Made by a program: the position numbers and the translations under genes. Of a DNA stretch of 36,467 bases, positions 8,103-16,528 are shown piece by piece. The stretch's first letter is position 1. Every line of letters starts with the position of its first letter. Under the pieces are notes generated by a model that had not been told where the DNA came from, did not search any database, and was given only the letters and a program-made list of their open reading frames with translations. This DNA comes from a bacterium (GTDB lineage Bacteria; Patescibacteriota; Gracilibacteria; UBA1369; GCA-2718715): the NCBI GenBank assembly GCA_002718715.1, contig PBFJ01000034.1:1-36467 (forward strand). The letters run 5' to 3'.

Positions 8103-9151
8103 TATAATAAATTATTGTCTAAGTCTTTTATATAATTTTTTAAGTCTTTTGCGTCTTTTGTTGGACAAATCAATATTTTATCTTTGGTATTTACAATTGT
8201 TAAATCATTTAAATTAAATGCTACAACTTGTTTGTTATTTTCTTTGTTTATTATCAAAGTATCTTGGTTGTTTTTTGATAATACTTGTCCTTCAATTAAG
8301 TTTAAATCCTGATCTTTGGGGGATTCTTCAAATAATGTTTGCCAAGTTCCAATGTCACTCCATCCTAGATCACTTGGTATAATTAAAATTTCAGTTGGCT
8401 TAACTTTTTCTATTAGCATATAGTCGATTGATATAACTGGCATTTTAGAATAGATATCTGAAAAATCTTGAAAGTTGTTAATTGTTTCGCATAATTCGAA
8501 TACATCTTTATTAGTAGTTTTTAGTTCTTCAAAAAACTTTTTTATAGGCCACACAAAGTATCCTGTGTTCCATAGGTATTTATAGGATTCTAGAAATTTT
8601 TCAGCAGTTTTTTGATCAGGTTTTTCTATAAATTTTTCAAGTGTATAAATCTCTGAATCATTTACTTTTTCAAATAAATCTTTAATTTTAACATAGCCTA
8701 GATTTGGATTTGCAGATTTAGCTTTAACTTGAACGATAGTAAATTTATTATGTTTCTTTGAGGTTTCATGAGCTAATTTTAGTTTTTCTTGAAATTCAAT
8801 TTCATTTTTTACTAAATGATCAGCATGAGAGATAGATACTGTTTCTTCTTCTCCAAATAAGTTTTTTAAGTAGCTCATGCATACTGCTACACTTGGACCG
8901 TTATCTCTTTTTTCTGGTTCACAAATTACTTGATTCTCATTAATTTTAGGTAGTTGTTCTAAGACTAAACTTTTATATCTTTGATTTGTTGAAATAAAAA
9001 TATTTTCACTTCCAAATTTACTTAATCTATCGTATGTAAGTTGAAGTAGTGTTTTATTTCCAATAAAAGATTGGAATTGTTTTGGTGTTTTAGAATCACT
9101 TAATGGCCAAAGTCTTTTTCCGTGTCCTCCTGCTAAAATTAAAAATTTCAT
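8102..9151 (-). CDS. manC: Mannose-1-phosphate guanylyltransferase (GDP-mannose synthesis)
   Basis: Makes GDP-mannose from mannose-1-phosphate and GTP for surface glycans. The nucleotidyltransferase signature 'LAGGHGKRLWPLSDSKTPKQF' opens the protein. 'FIEKPDQKTAEKFL', 'YLWNTGYFVWPIKKFFEEL' and 'SDLGWSDIGTWQTL' are typical of the ManC/GMP group. At 349 aa it carries only the transferase, without the C-terminal cupin phosphomannose-isomerase domain of bifunctional ManC proteins. It is the middle gene of a TAATG-coupled trio: its ATG overlaps the prepilin peptidase stop and its stop overlaps the gpmI ATG. A related sugar-1-phosphate specificity cannot be excluded. Confidence 0.9.
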   Translation of the reverse strand: MKFLILAGGHGKRLWPLSDSKTPKQFQSFIGNKTLLQLTYDRLSKFGSENIFISTNQRYKSLVLEQLPKINENQVICEPEKRDNGPSVAVCMSYLKNLFGEEETVSISHADHLVKNEIEFQEKLKLAHETSKKHNKFTIVQVKAKSANPNLGYVKIKDLFEKVNDSEIYTLEKFIEKPDQKTAEKFLESYKYLWNTGYFVWPIKKFFEELKTTNKDVFELCETINNFQDFSDIYSKMPVISIDYMLIEKVKPTEILIIPSDLGWSDIGTWQTLFEESPKDQDLNLIEGQVLSKNNQDTLIINKENNKQVVAFNLNDLTIVNTKDKILICPTKDAKDLKNYIKDLDNNLL

Positions 9152-9885
9152 TAAATATAATTTAAATTAATTACGATTATGTCGTAAAAAAAGTTTACCA
9201 GAAAAAAACTTAAAGTTAAAAATGGAATAAATGGTAATTTAGATTTCATGTTGATAGATCTGCTAAGTAATTTTGGAGTTACAAAAATTGTTGCTAGCCA
9301 ATACGATAAAAATATTGTTAATAATGTCAATTTGAAACCCATAATGCAGCCAATTGTGGCTGCAAAGTATGCATCTGCTTGTCCAACCCATTTTCCTTTT
9401 GAAATATACCTTTGAATTTCGAAAAATAATCCTCCAGTTAAAAATCCATATATTAAATCTATATTAAAATTTAAAAGCATGTAAATTAATCCAAATGTTA
9501 AAGTAGAGTAAATTAATGTATCAGAAATTTCTAAATTTTTTTGGTCCGAGAAGCTAGAGGCTATAAATAATGCCATTATTGAAAGAATAAATATTTGATT
9601 TAAATCGTATGTATAATTTAAGGACAATAGTACAAAGCTAGATCCAGTTATTAATTCTAATAGAGGATAAGCCATTGAGATATCTTCTTTACAGTAATGA
9701 CATTTTCCGCTTAGTGCTAGGTATGAAAAAACTGGAATAAGCATCCAGCTTTGAAGTTTGTTGTTACAACTTTGGCATGAAGATCTTCTTTTGCTAATAA
9801 TAGGTTTTTTGTTGCTAAAAACTAAGCTACTAAAATAACTACCAATGAATGTTCCTACAAAAAATAAATATAGATAATTTAGCAT
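9151..9885 (-). CDS. pilD: Prepilin peptidase / N-methyltransferase (type IV pilin leader peptidase)
   Basis: An inner-membrane aspartyl protease that cleaves and N-methylates type IV prepilins. 244 aa with about seven or eight hydrophobic segments. The N-terminus 'FVGTFIGSYFSSLVF' matches the family's 'GxxiGSFlNvvi'. Two CxxC pairs (C37/C40 and C62/C65) form the zinc-binding cytoplasmic loop of the bifunctional subtype. Catalytic aspartates are D114 ('SFSDQKNLEI') and D171 in 'GQAD', a variant of the usual GxGD. No pilin or pilus assembly genes are in view. Its stop overlaps the manC start (TAATG). Confidence 0.93.
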   Translation of the reverse strand: MLNYLYLFFVGTFIGSYFSSLVFSNKKPIISKRRSSCQSCNNKLQSWMLIPVFSYLALSGKCHYCKEDISMAYPLLELITGSSFVLLSLNYTYDLNQIFILSIMALFIASSFSDQKNLEISDTLIYSTLTFGLIYMLLNFNIDLIYGFLTGGLFFEIQRYISKGKWVGQADAYFAATIGCIMGFKLTLLTIFLSYWLATIFVTPKLLSRSINMKSKLPFIPFLTLSFFLVNFFYDIIVINLNYI

Positions 9886-9980
9886 AAATATAATTTCTTA
9901 CATTAAGATTATCAAAATTCTTTTTAAACTACGATAAAAATTACTTATTTTAGATTGCCGAATTTATTTTAAAATTATAA

Positions 9981-11384
9981 TTAATTATTGAATCGATTTA
10001 ATTCTACCTTAAATTTTTTTATAAATTTTTTATCCTTGTGAATTTCTGCGATTTTTAAACCTCTTTGAAGGTTTAATGATGACTGTGTGATGTCATCTGT
10101 TTTAATTAAAAGTTTAGCTTGATTAAAAAGTGCAGGGTAATAGTTAGAATCCAAATTAAGAGCTTTTTTGAAGTATTCATCTGCTTTATTTGAATTGTTT
10201 AGATTCAAATAGCTTAGACCAAGTAAATTATAGTAATTTGCTGTATTAAAGTTCAATTTTTCTAATTTCTTAATCAGAGAGTATGCATTTTGGAGGTCTT
10301 TCTTTTCATTGAAATAAATATTTAATAAGTATTCAATGCTCAGTAAATCTTCTGGGTTATTATTTTGATACTCTTTTAAGTATTTTTCAGCTGATGTAAA
10401 TTCTTTTAAGTTATATTTGTTTAGTCCTAATAGTTTAATTTTTTGGTTGTAAAGTTCTTTGTCTTTGACTTTATCTAGAAAAACAAGTGACTCTTTGTAG
10501 TTATTTTCCTGATAATTTAATAAGGCAAGATAGAAGTTAATGTTTTGGTTGTATGGATCAATTTTTTTTGATTTGTTTAAAATTTGGAGTGCTTCCTCGT
10601 AATTTTCACTTAAAATGTAACAATAGCTAAGTAATAAATAACTGTTATGTGAGCTTGAATCATTTTGTATTGCATCAAGTAGTAAACTTCTTGCATAGTG
10701 AATATATTGATTTTTTATTAGAGATTTGGCCCATAAATTATAAAGCATATTCCTATTACCGTCTTTAAAAGTTTTGAAGTATTCATAGTCTTGCTTAAGG
10801 TTGTAATTTAATTCGTTAGTTAAAATAAAATCATTTTCAAAAATATTTTCTAGCTCTTTGAAATTTTGGTTTTTTGCAAGATACACTAAATAGTGGATAG
10901 TTTGATTTGGATCATTGATATTTATTCTAGATAAATTTTGTTCAATGTAATTTAGGTTGTTCAAGATTAAATTTAATTGTATGTCTAAATGAGTGTTGTA
11001 TTTTTTAAAATCTGAAAATTTTGATGCTTTTTGAAGATTTTCATATGCTAATTGATTTTGATCTTTAAGTAAAAATATATGACTTGCTACTAAATATGAA
11101 AGTGAGCTATTTGGATTTTCTTTATACAGAGAATCAATTAACAGTAAAGCTTTAGATGATTGGTTGTTTTTAATGTAATTGTGAATAGATAAGAGAATTG
11201 ATTGAGAGTTTTGGTTGTTGCTTTTATCCTTATACAGAGAGTTTATTTCTAAGTTTTTCTCAAGACCAACAGAGTTTGTTTGAATTGTGTTTGTATGTTT
11301 TAAATTTAACGTGAAGTAAAATGTTAAAACTGCTATTACCAAAAAGCTTTGAGAGATAATTAGAAATTTTATTTTTTTCTGCAT
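9981..11384 (-). CDS. Membrane-anchored TPR-repeat protein
   Basis: 467 aa. One N-terminal transmembrane segment (about 7-27, 'FLIISQSFLVIAVLTFYFTL') has Lys residues on its N-terminal side, so the rest probably faces outward. From about 60 onward helical pairs recur, the clearest being TPR units: 'SSHNSYLLLSYCYILSENYE', 'DPYNQNINFYLALLNYQENN', 'NTANYYNLLGLSYLNLNN' and 'DSNYYPALFNQAKLL'. TPRs mediate protein-protein contacts, and no partner can be named. It lies 95 bp upstream of the prepilin peptidase on the same strand and divergent from ruvC. Its very high Asn/Lys/Leu content reflects AT-rich, strand-skewed codon use. Confidence 0.85.
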   Translation of the reverse strand: MQKKIKFLIISQSFLVIAVLTFYFTLNLKHTNTIQTNSVGLEKNLEINSLYKDKSNNQNSQSILLSIHNYIKNNQSSKALLLIDSLYKENPNSSLSYLVASHIFLLKDQNQLAYENLQKASKFSDFKKYNTHLDIQLNLILNNLNYIEQNLSRININDPNQTIHYLVYLAKNQNFKELENIFENDFILTNELNYNLKQDYEYFKTFKDGNRNMLYNLWAKSLIKNQYIHYARSLLLDAIQNDSSSHNSYLLLSYCYILSENYEEALQILNKSKKIDPYNQNINFYLALLNYQENNYKESLVFLDKVKDKELYNQKIKLLGLNKYNLKEFTSAEKYLKEYQNNNPEDLLSIEYLLNIYFNEKKDLQNAYSLIKKLEKLNFNTANYYNLLGLSYLNLNNSNKADEYFKKALNLDSNYYPALFNQAKLLIKTDDITQSSLNLQRGLKIAEIHKDKKFIKKFKVELNRFNN

Positions 11385-11435
11385 TTTTATATTTTTTGTT
11401 TGCGTATATAATAATATAAATTTGAAAAAAAATAT

Positions 11436-11894
11436 ATGAGAATTTTAGGAATTGATCCAGGTTTTGATAGAGTTGGGGTTTGTGTTTTAGAAAAGATTGA
11501 TAATCAGTATAAGTACATTTTTAGTTGTTTGATTTCTACAGATAAATCTATGGATTTATATGAAAGGATTTTTGAGATTTCAAGAGATTTAGAACAAATA
11601 ATTAAAAAATTTCAACCTGAGAAAGCTGTTGTTGAAAAAGTTTTTTTTAGTAAAAATCAAAAAACTGCAATTGATGTTGCTCAAAGTAGAGGAGTGATTT
11701 GTCTTGAATGTGTAAAAAATGGGCTTGAAGTGATTGATGTTTCGCCAAGTCAAATGAAGTTAGCCGTTACTGGCGATGGAAACGCATCAAAAGATCAAGT
11801 TAAAGAAATGGTTTTTCGGCAACTTAAACTGAAGGCTTCAGGAAAAGTAATTGATGACAGTATTGATGCTATTGCAATGTGTTTAATGCTTTGA
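11436..11894 (+). CDS. ruvC: Holliday junction endonuclease RuvC
   Basis: Resolves four-way DNA junctions together with RuvAB. 152 aa, slightly short for the family (about 155-175). RNase H fold signature 'ILGIDPGFDRVG' with catalytic D7, 'AVVEKVFF' with E67, 'AVTGDGNASKDQV', and the terminal 'IDDSIDAIAMCLML' supplying the last two acidic residues (D141, D144). It stops with TGA, the only TGA stop among the genes I checked, and its end overlaps the convergent pyk by 12 bp. ruvA and ruvB are not in the window. A TATAAT lies at 11407-11412 but no clear -35 precedes it. No Shine-Dalgarno; an A-run precedes the ATG. Confidence 0.95.
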   Translation: MRILGIDPGFDRVGVCVLEKIDNQYKYIFSCLISTDKSMDLYERIFEISRDLEQIIKKFQPEKAVVEKVFFSKNQKTAIDVAQSRGVICLECVKNGLEVIDVSPSQMKLAVTGDGNASKDQVKEMVFRQLKLKASGKVIDDSIDAIAMCLML

Positions 11895-12854
11895 AAGCAT
11901 GGTTTTTATAGCTTCTACACATTTGATAGGGTATGAACCTACTGCTGTTTCGTTTGAAACTAGAAAATTTCTTACTCCATTGGTGATTGCAAAGTACATG
12001 TCAGTTATTTCTGCTCTTGAAGGTCTTGGGTTTGATATCATGCTTTTTAGAACTTCTGTGGCATAAATGCATGAAATTTTTTCTTTTTTCGCTTTATCGA
12101 TGATTTTCTTGGTTGTTTTCGGTAGTAAGAATAAATCAGTTTCGACTCCTAGATCCCCCCTAGCTATTACTAGGAAGTCACTTTCTTTTGTGATTTTTGA
12201 TAAATTATTGATTGCTTTTTGGGTTTCTATTTTTGTAAAAATAGTCGAGTTTTCTGGTAAGAGTTTTTTTGCGTTTTGTATATCACTAGCTACATTTACA
12301 AAGCTTAACATAAAGTTTGTTATATTGTGACTTTGCGCTAATTCTAGAAAGCAAATATCTTGAGCTTTAATAATTGGTAGTTTTAAGTTGCTTTCAATGA
12401 AGTTTAAACCATTTTCAGGTTTTATTTCTCCGTATACTAAATATTCGCATTGAATTATTTTTTCATCAAAGTTAATTCTTTGAACTTTTAACTTAATCTC
12501 ACCGTCTTTGATGTAAATAATTTGTCCTTCTTTAATTTGTTCGTAAACTTCTTTTATATTTATTGAAAAACTGTTTCTTAGATTTTGGTCAGTGATGTAA
12601 ACATTTTGTTTTGACTTTAGTTCATTAACTTTTTCAATTCTAAATTTAGGCCCAGGTAAATCGATTATTATTTCTGTGTTTGTTTTTAAGTTTTTATTTG
12701 CAGCTTCTATATACGAGATTAGCGTTTTATGGTCCGTGATAGTTCCATGTGACATATTTAATCGAAAATGTGTTGTTCCAGCTTTGATGAGTTCTTTTAT
12801 TGTACTTATGTCATGAGTACTTGGTCCTAAAGTTGCTATTATTATTTCTTGCAT
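11883..12854 (-). CDS. pyk: Pyruvate kinase lacking the C-terminal domain
   Basis: Transfers phosphate from phosphoenolpyruvate to ADP in the last step of glycolysis. Motifs in order: 'IATLGPST', 'HFRLNMSHGT', 'DLPGPKFRIE', a B-domain-like stretch (about 70-150), 'MLSFVNVASDI', 'FTKIETQKAI' with the catalytic Lys and metal-binding Glu, 'ARGDLGVE', 'ATEVLKSMISNPRPSRAEITD' and 'SNETAVGSYP'. It ends at 323 aa, just after the A-domain, where the family normally continues to about 470 aa with the allosteric C-domain. The end is a TAA inside the 3' end of ruvC, with no sign of a frameshifted remainder, so this looks like a genuine short form. A TATAAA lies just before the ATG, suggesting an almost leaderless message. 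Confidence 0.92.
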   Translation of the reverse strand: MQEIIIATLGPSTHDISTIKELIKAGTTHFRLNMSHGTITDHKTLISYIEAANKNLKTNTEIIIDLPGPKFRIEKVNELKSKQNVYITDQNLRNSFSINIKEVYEQIKEGQIIYIKDGEIKLKVQRINFDEKIIQCEYLVYGEIKPENGLNFIESNLKLPIIKAQDICFLELAQSHNITNFMLSFVNVASDIQNAKKLLPENSTIFTKIETQKAINNLSKITKESDFLVIARGDLGVETDLFLLPKTTKKIIDKAKKEKISCIYATEVLKSMISNPRPSRAEITDMYFAITNGVRNFLVSNETAVGSYPIKCVEAIKTMLSKH

Positions 12855-12930
12855 GAATTTATAGTTACTAGTAAATTTTTAACATTATTTAGACTTTTTA
12901 TAAAAAATTTTTTCTTGACGTATAATTCTA

Positions 12931-12961
12931 TAATTTTTAAAAAGCCCTCTTGTGAAGGGCT
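12931..12961 (-). terminator. Rho-independent terminator after glmS
   Basis: On the minus strand AGCCCT / TCACAAG / AGGGCT (12961-12943) is followed by TTTTTAAAAATT. It lies 8 bp beyond the glmS stop. Confidence 0.8.
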
Positions 12962-12968
12962 CTAATTT

Positions 12969-14747
12969 TTATTTTACTGTTACACTTTTTGCTAAGTTTC
13001 TTGGTTTGTCTGGGTTGAACTTATTAAAGTTTGCTAGGTGATAAGAGAATATTTGAAGGGGGATAGTGTATGCCATTAGATTTCCTTCTTTACAGTTTGG
13101 AACTTTTATAAATTCATCAAATACTTCTGATTTATTTTCAGATAGTCCAATAATTACACCTCCTCTTGATTTGATTTCGTGAGCGCTTGTTAATACATCG
13201 TTTTGGTTACAGTCGTTTGGTGCAATCGCAATTACTGGTGTTCCTTTTTCTATTAATGCAATTGATCCATGTTTTAGTTCTCCAGCTTGAAAAGCTTGGG
13301 TGTTAATATAACTTAGTTCTTTAATTTTTAAAGCTCCTTCTAATGCGACTGTAAAATTATAGCCTTTTCCGATTACAAACATATGCTTGTGGTGAAAAAA
13401 TTTCTTTGCAATTTTTATAATATGCTCCTCAAATCCAGGGTTTAGCATATCGTTTATTAATGCTTGATTTCTGATTAATTCGTTGAATCCAATTTTTTGC
13501 TTATTGATACAACTATATGCTGTAAGTATTAAGATTGCCATTTTAGAAGTTGTACTTTTTGTAGATGCTACTGCTATTTCAGTACCAGCTTTTACTGGTA
13601 TTGCAGTGTCGCAAATTCTAAACATTGTTGAGTTTTCATTGTTTACTATACATGCTGTAGTCGCTCCTTTTGACTTTGCTATTTCAAGTGCTTCAATTGT
13701 ATCTATAGTTTCTCCACTTTGAGATAGTCCTATGACAATTGTGTCTTTATCTATGAAATTTTGAATGGACTTAAATTCGCTAGAAATTTCAAAGTCTGTT
13801 TTAAGATTTGCAATATCATGAAAAATATATTTACTACTTTGTCCTACGAAAGCTGAAGTTCCGCATCCTATGAAGTATACTTTTTTCTTTTTGTTAATTA
13901 AGTTTGCAAGTTTTGTGATGGCTTCTTTGTTTGTCTCTATAGCTCTTTTGATTGTGTGTTTTTGTTCCATTATTTCTTTTAACATATAATGTTTAAAGTT
14001 TTTTTTATGAATTTTTTGGTTTTCTATTTCGAGTTTTATTTCTTTTTTATATATTTCCTCTAAACTGTTTAATTTATAGAAAATACAATTTTGATTTAGT
14101 TTTTGATTTATATATGCAATTTGTCCATCGTCAATATAAGAAACAGTATTTGTGATGTCAAAAAAAGCAGGAGCATCTGATGATATGAAGATTGAATTTC
14201 CTTTTTTACCGACAATTAAAGGGGATCCATTTCTTACTCCAATCATTTCTTTAGTTTTAACATTGAAGGCTACGAATGAATATCTTCCTGTAATTTTTTT
14301 ACAGACTTTATTGGTAGCTTGAAGAAAGTTATTTTGAGTTGTTAATTCTTCTTGAATAAGATTGCTTATAACTTCAGTATCGGTTTGTGATTTAAATTTA
14401 TATCCTTTGTATACTAATGAATCTTTTAGTTCTTGGAAGTTTTCAATTATTCCATTGTGAACGATTATTATATTTGAATCATTGGATAAATGAGGATGAG
14501 AGTTTTCTTTTGTCACTTTTCCGTGGGTTGCCCACCTAGTATGAGATAGGAAATACTTTGTCTTGATTTCTTCTGGGAATGAAAATTTTTCTACTTCTCC
14601 AATCTCTTTTGTGAGATTTTCCTTGTTGTTGTTGATTTGAAAGGCTCCAAAGGAGTCATAGCCTCTATATTCGAGTTTTTTTAGTCCGTTTACGCCTGTG
14701 TTTGAGTTTATTTCTTCATTTGAAGAAAAGCAAAAAATACCACACAT
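12969..14747 (-). CDS. glmS: Glutamine-fructose-6-phosphate aminotransferase (glucosamine-6-phosphate synthase)
   Basis: Makes glucosamine-6-phosphate from fructose-6-phosphate and glutamine, the entry to UDP-GlcNAc, peptidoglycan and glycans. I moved the start from the track's 14798 to the ATG at 14747, because the family must begin MCGIF with the nucleophile Cys exposed after Met removal; the upstream 'start' TTG is the -35 hexamer of the promoter. 592 aa. N-terminal glutaminase domain (1-220: 'GYDSFGAF', 'SHTRWATHGKV', 'HNGIIENF', 'SDTEVI'), then two SIS sugar-isomerase domains ('GCGTSAFVGQSSKY', 'GLSQSGETIDT', 'GKGYNFTVALEGALKIKEL', 'QAGELKHG') and the classic end 'DKPRNLAKSVTVK'. No glmS ribozyme fits in the 70-bp upstream gap. 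Confidence 0.97.
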   Translation of the reverse strand: MCGIFCFSSNEEINSNTGVNGLKKLEYRGYDSFGAFQINNNKENLTKEIGEVEKFSFPEEIKTKYFLSHTRWATHGKVTKENSHPHLSNDSNIIIVHNGIIENFQELKDSLVYKGYKFKSQTDTEVISNLIQEELTTQNNFLQATNKVCKKITGRYSFVAFNVKTKEMIGVRNGSPLIVGKKGNSIFISSDAPAFFDITNTVSYIDDGQIAYINQKLNQNCIFYKLNSLEEIYKKEIKLEIENQKIHKKNFKHYMLKEIMEQKHTIKRAIETNKEAITKLANLINKKKKVYFIGCGTSAFVGQSSKYIFHDIANLKTDFEISSEFKSIQNFIDKDTIVIGLSQSGETIDTIEALEIAKSKGATTACIVNNENSTMFRICDTAIPVKAGTEIAVASTKSTTSKMAILILTAYSCINKQKIGFNELIRNQALINDMLNPGFEEHIIKIAKKFFHHKHMFVIGKGYNFTVALEGALKIKELSYINTQAFQAGELKHGSIALIEKGTPVIAIAPNDCNQNDVLTSAHEIKSRGGVIIGLSENKSEVFDEFIKVPNCKEGNLMAYTIPLQIFSYHLANFNKFNPDKPRNLAKSVTVK

Positions 14748-14769
14748 GATATTAGGGTTAGATAAAATC

Positions 14770-14798
14770 AATCTACATCTGTCCAGTTTATTAGTCAA
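14770..14798 (-). promoter_or_regulatory. glmS promoter
   Basis: On the minus strand TTGACT (14798-14793), a 17-nt spacer and TAGATT (14775-14770). Transcription would begin near 14763, giving a leader of about 15 nt before ATG TGT at 14747, in line with leader lengths elsewhere in the window. Confidence 0.55.
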
Positions 14799-14817
14799 AG
14801 GAGTTCTGTTGACAGAA

Positions 14818-15801
14818 TTAAAAATCTAAAGTGTTGCAGTTTATTAATTTTTTGTTTTGAATGTAGTAAATGTTTTCAAGTCTTATTCCGTATTTTTCTT
14901 CTATATAAATTCCTGGTTCTATTGTAAAAACAAGACCATCTTGGATAGGAGTTTTTTCTCCAAAGAATGGTTTTTCGTGGACTTGGATTCCTATTCCATG
15001 GCCTAATGAATGGGGGAGGCTTATGTTGTCTAATTTTTCATATTCTTTTCTTGCAAATTTATCTATGTCTTCAAGGGTTTTAAATTTGTTGAAATTTTCT
15101 TCTATTTTTTTGATTAGTTTTTTTAGAAAGTTGTAATGCTTTTGGTAATTTTTGTTTTTGGATGGTATTACTCTGGTCATATCCGAGCAGTAATTTTTGT
15201 ATTTTACTCCCATGTCAATTAGTACACAGTCTCCATTTTTGTATTTTTTGTCGCTTGGTTTATGATGGATGTTGGCTGAGTTTTCTGCGAATCCTACGAT
15301 TGGTTCAAATGAAATTTCTGAATTTTCATTTAGAGCTTGGATTTTAATAAAGCTTGCAATTTGTTTTTCACTTACACCTTCTTTAATTTTCTTTATAGTG
15401 TGTGAGTAGATTTTTTCATTTAGTTTTTGTGATTTTTTAATATTATCGATTTCTTCTTGTGTTTTTATTTTTCTTTTTGTGAAGATTGGATTTTCTTTTA
15501 AGGCTTTTAGTTTTACTCCTTTAAAAATTTTTTTGAAGAATTTATGCTTAGATATTGTTAAATCACTTGGCTCAAACATTAGTTCTTCTATTGGGTTTTC
15601 TTTTAGAAATTCTTGTATCGTTTCTTTGATATCTGAATAAATCCAGACTTTAAAGTTTTTACATTCTTTTATGGCAATTTTGTACCTTGGATCTGTAAAT
15701 AAATGCTTTTTTTCATTTATAATGATTGAAAACATATTGCTATAATTTTTACCTGTTAAATATTCCAGGTTATTTTTGTTTGTGATTAATATTGCTTTCA
15801 T
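14818..15801 (-). CDS. pepP: M24 metallopeptidase, Xaa-Pro aminopeptidase type
   Basis: Removes N-terminal residues preceding proline, using two metal ions, in the cytosol. 327 aa: an N-terminal creatinase-like domain (1-105) and a C-terminal pita-bread domain. All five metal ligands are visible: 'IDMGVKYKNYCSDMTRV' (two Asp), 'PHSLGHGIGIQVHE' (His), 'TIEPGIYIE' (Glu) and 'YGIRLENIYYI' (Glu). It starts directly after the stop of the upstream gene (TAA then ATG), so the two are co-transcribed. PepQ-like proline dipeptidase specificity cannot be separated by eye, so the symbol is provisional. The protein is extremely Lys/Asn/Ile-rich. Confidence 0.88.
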   Translation of the reverse strand: MKAILITNKNNLEYLTGKNYSNMFSIIINEKKHLFTDPRYKIAIKECKNFKVWIYSDIKETIQEFLKENPIEELMFEPSDLTISKHKFFKKIFKGVKLKALKENPIFTKRKIKTQEEIDNIKKSQKLNEKIYSHTIKKIKEGVSEKQIASFIKIQALNENSEISFEPIVGFAENSANIHHKPSDKKYKNGDCVLIDMGVKYKNYCSDMTRVIPSKNKNYQKHYNFLKKLIKKIEENFNKFKTLEDIDKFARKEYEKLDNISLPHSLGHGIGIQVHEKPFFGEKTPIQDGLVFTIEPGIYIEEKYGIRLENIYYIQNKKLINCNTLDF

Positions 15802-16473
15802 TTAGTGATAGGTTAGCTTAAAGTGTTTATCAAAATAATAGTTTTTTAGCATTGTGCTAGAGTATTCTTTAAAGCAAATGTCCAGAAGTTCTGGGTAAAA
15901 ATCTCTTACATTTGATAGTTCTAATGCTGATAATGTATCTGAATCAATAAATGGTGGTAGTGTCTCCATGTTAATAATTTTAAATAAAATTGATAGGAGA
16001 TAAAAGTGTATTCTTTCTATTTTCTTTTCAGGTATTTTATCGATGGCTGGTGAAATATCTAACATGCTATTTCCAAGATCAAATAAATAGTCTGCTTGTA
16101 AGTGTGTAACACTAGAAAGTATGTTGATTCTTTGTGTGTTAAAAGAGCACATGAGTCCATTTAGTTTTTTTATAATAAATAAAATTTTTTGTAGCTCTAA
16201 GAATTTTTCAAATGTAAAATGTTGGCTGTCCTGTAGTACATTTAATTGGAAGTTAGAGTTTTCTATGTGTTCTAGAAATAAATTGTTGTATTCTATGGTG
16301 GTTACCCTTCTTAAAGGATGAAGCATTTTAGTGAAGACTTGTAGTCTTATAAATCCTTGAATATTTTCTTCTAAAAAGTTGTATCCTAAAAGTTCGTCTT
16401 TAAGTGTTTTTTCTTTTGGATTGATTGATTTTAAATCAAAGCTTATTTGTAGGTTTGGGACTTGTTTTTCCAT
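15802..16473 (-). CDS. Unrecognised 223-aa protein, possibly a divergent RecO
   Basis: No family is certain. The layout loosely recalls the repair protein RecO: an N-terminal beta-rich segment of about 80 residues ending in 'FTKMLHPLRRVTTIEYNNLF' (RecO has an OB fold leading to '..L.Pf..l'), followed by an all-helical C-terminal part. The zinc cysteines of many RecO proteins are absent, although these are lost in some lineages. No membrane segment or signal peptide is seen. It is immediately upstream of, and coupled to, the M24 peptidase gene, and divergent from obgE with a TATAAT about 20 nt upstream of its ATG. The RecO idea is a weak inference. Confidence 0.6.
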   Translation of the reverse strand: MEKQVPNLQISFDLKSINPKEKTLKDELLGYNFLEENIQGFIRLQVFTKMLHPLRRVTTIEYNNLFLEHIENSNFQLNVLQDSQHFTFEKFLELQKILFIIKKLNGLMCSFNTQRINILSSVTHLQADYLFDLGNSMLDISPAIDKIPEKKIERIHFYLLSILFKIINMETLPPFIDSDTLSALELSNVRDFYPELLDICFKEYSSTMLKNYYFDKHFKLTYH

Positions 16474-16528
16474 AAACTTTGTTATAAGGTTTTATTATAA
16501 AGTTTTTTATTTAAATAATCTATATAAA

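Noticed and set aside
14748-14798. 17-residue N-terminal extension of GlmS
   Set aside because: Starts with the TTG of a -35 hexamer and would bury the essential N-terminal Cys.
16379-16528. 50-residue N-terminal extension of ObgE in the ORF track
   Set aside because: Lies antisense to the neighbouring gene and over the divergent promoter region; family members begin at MFSDEASVKVKAG.
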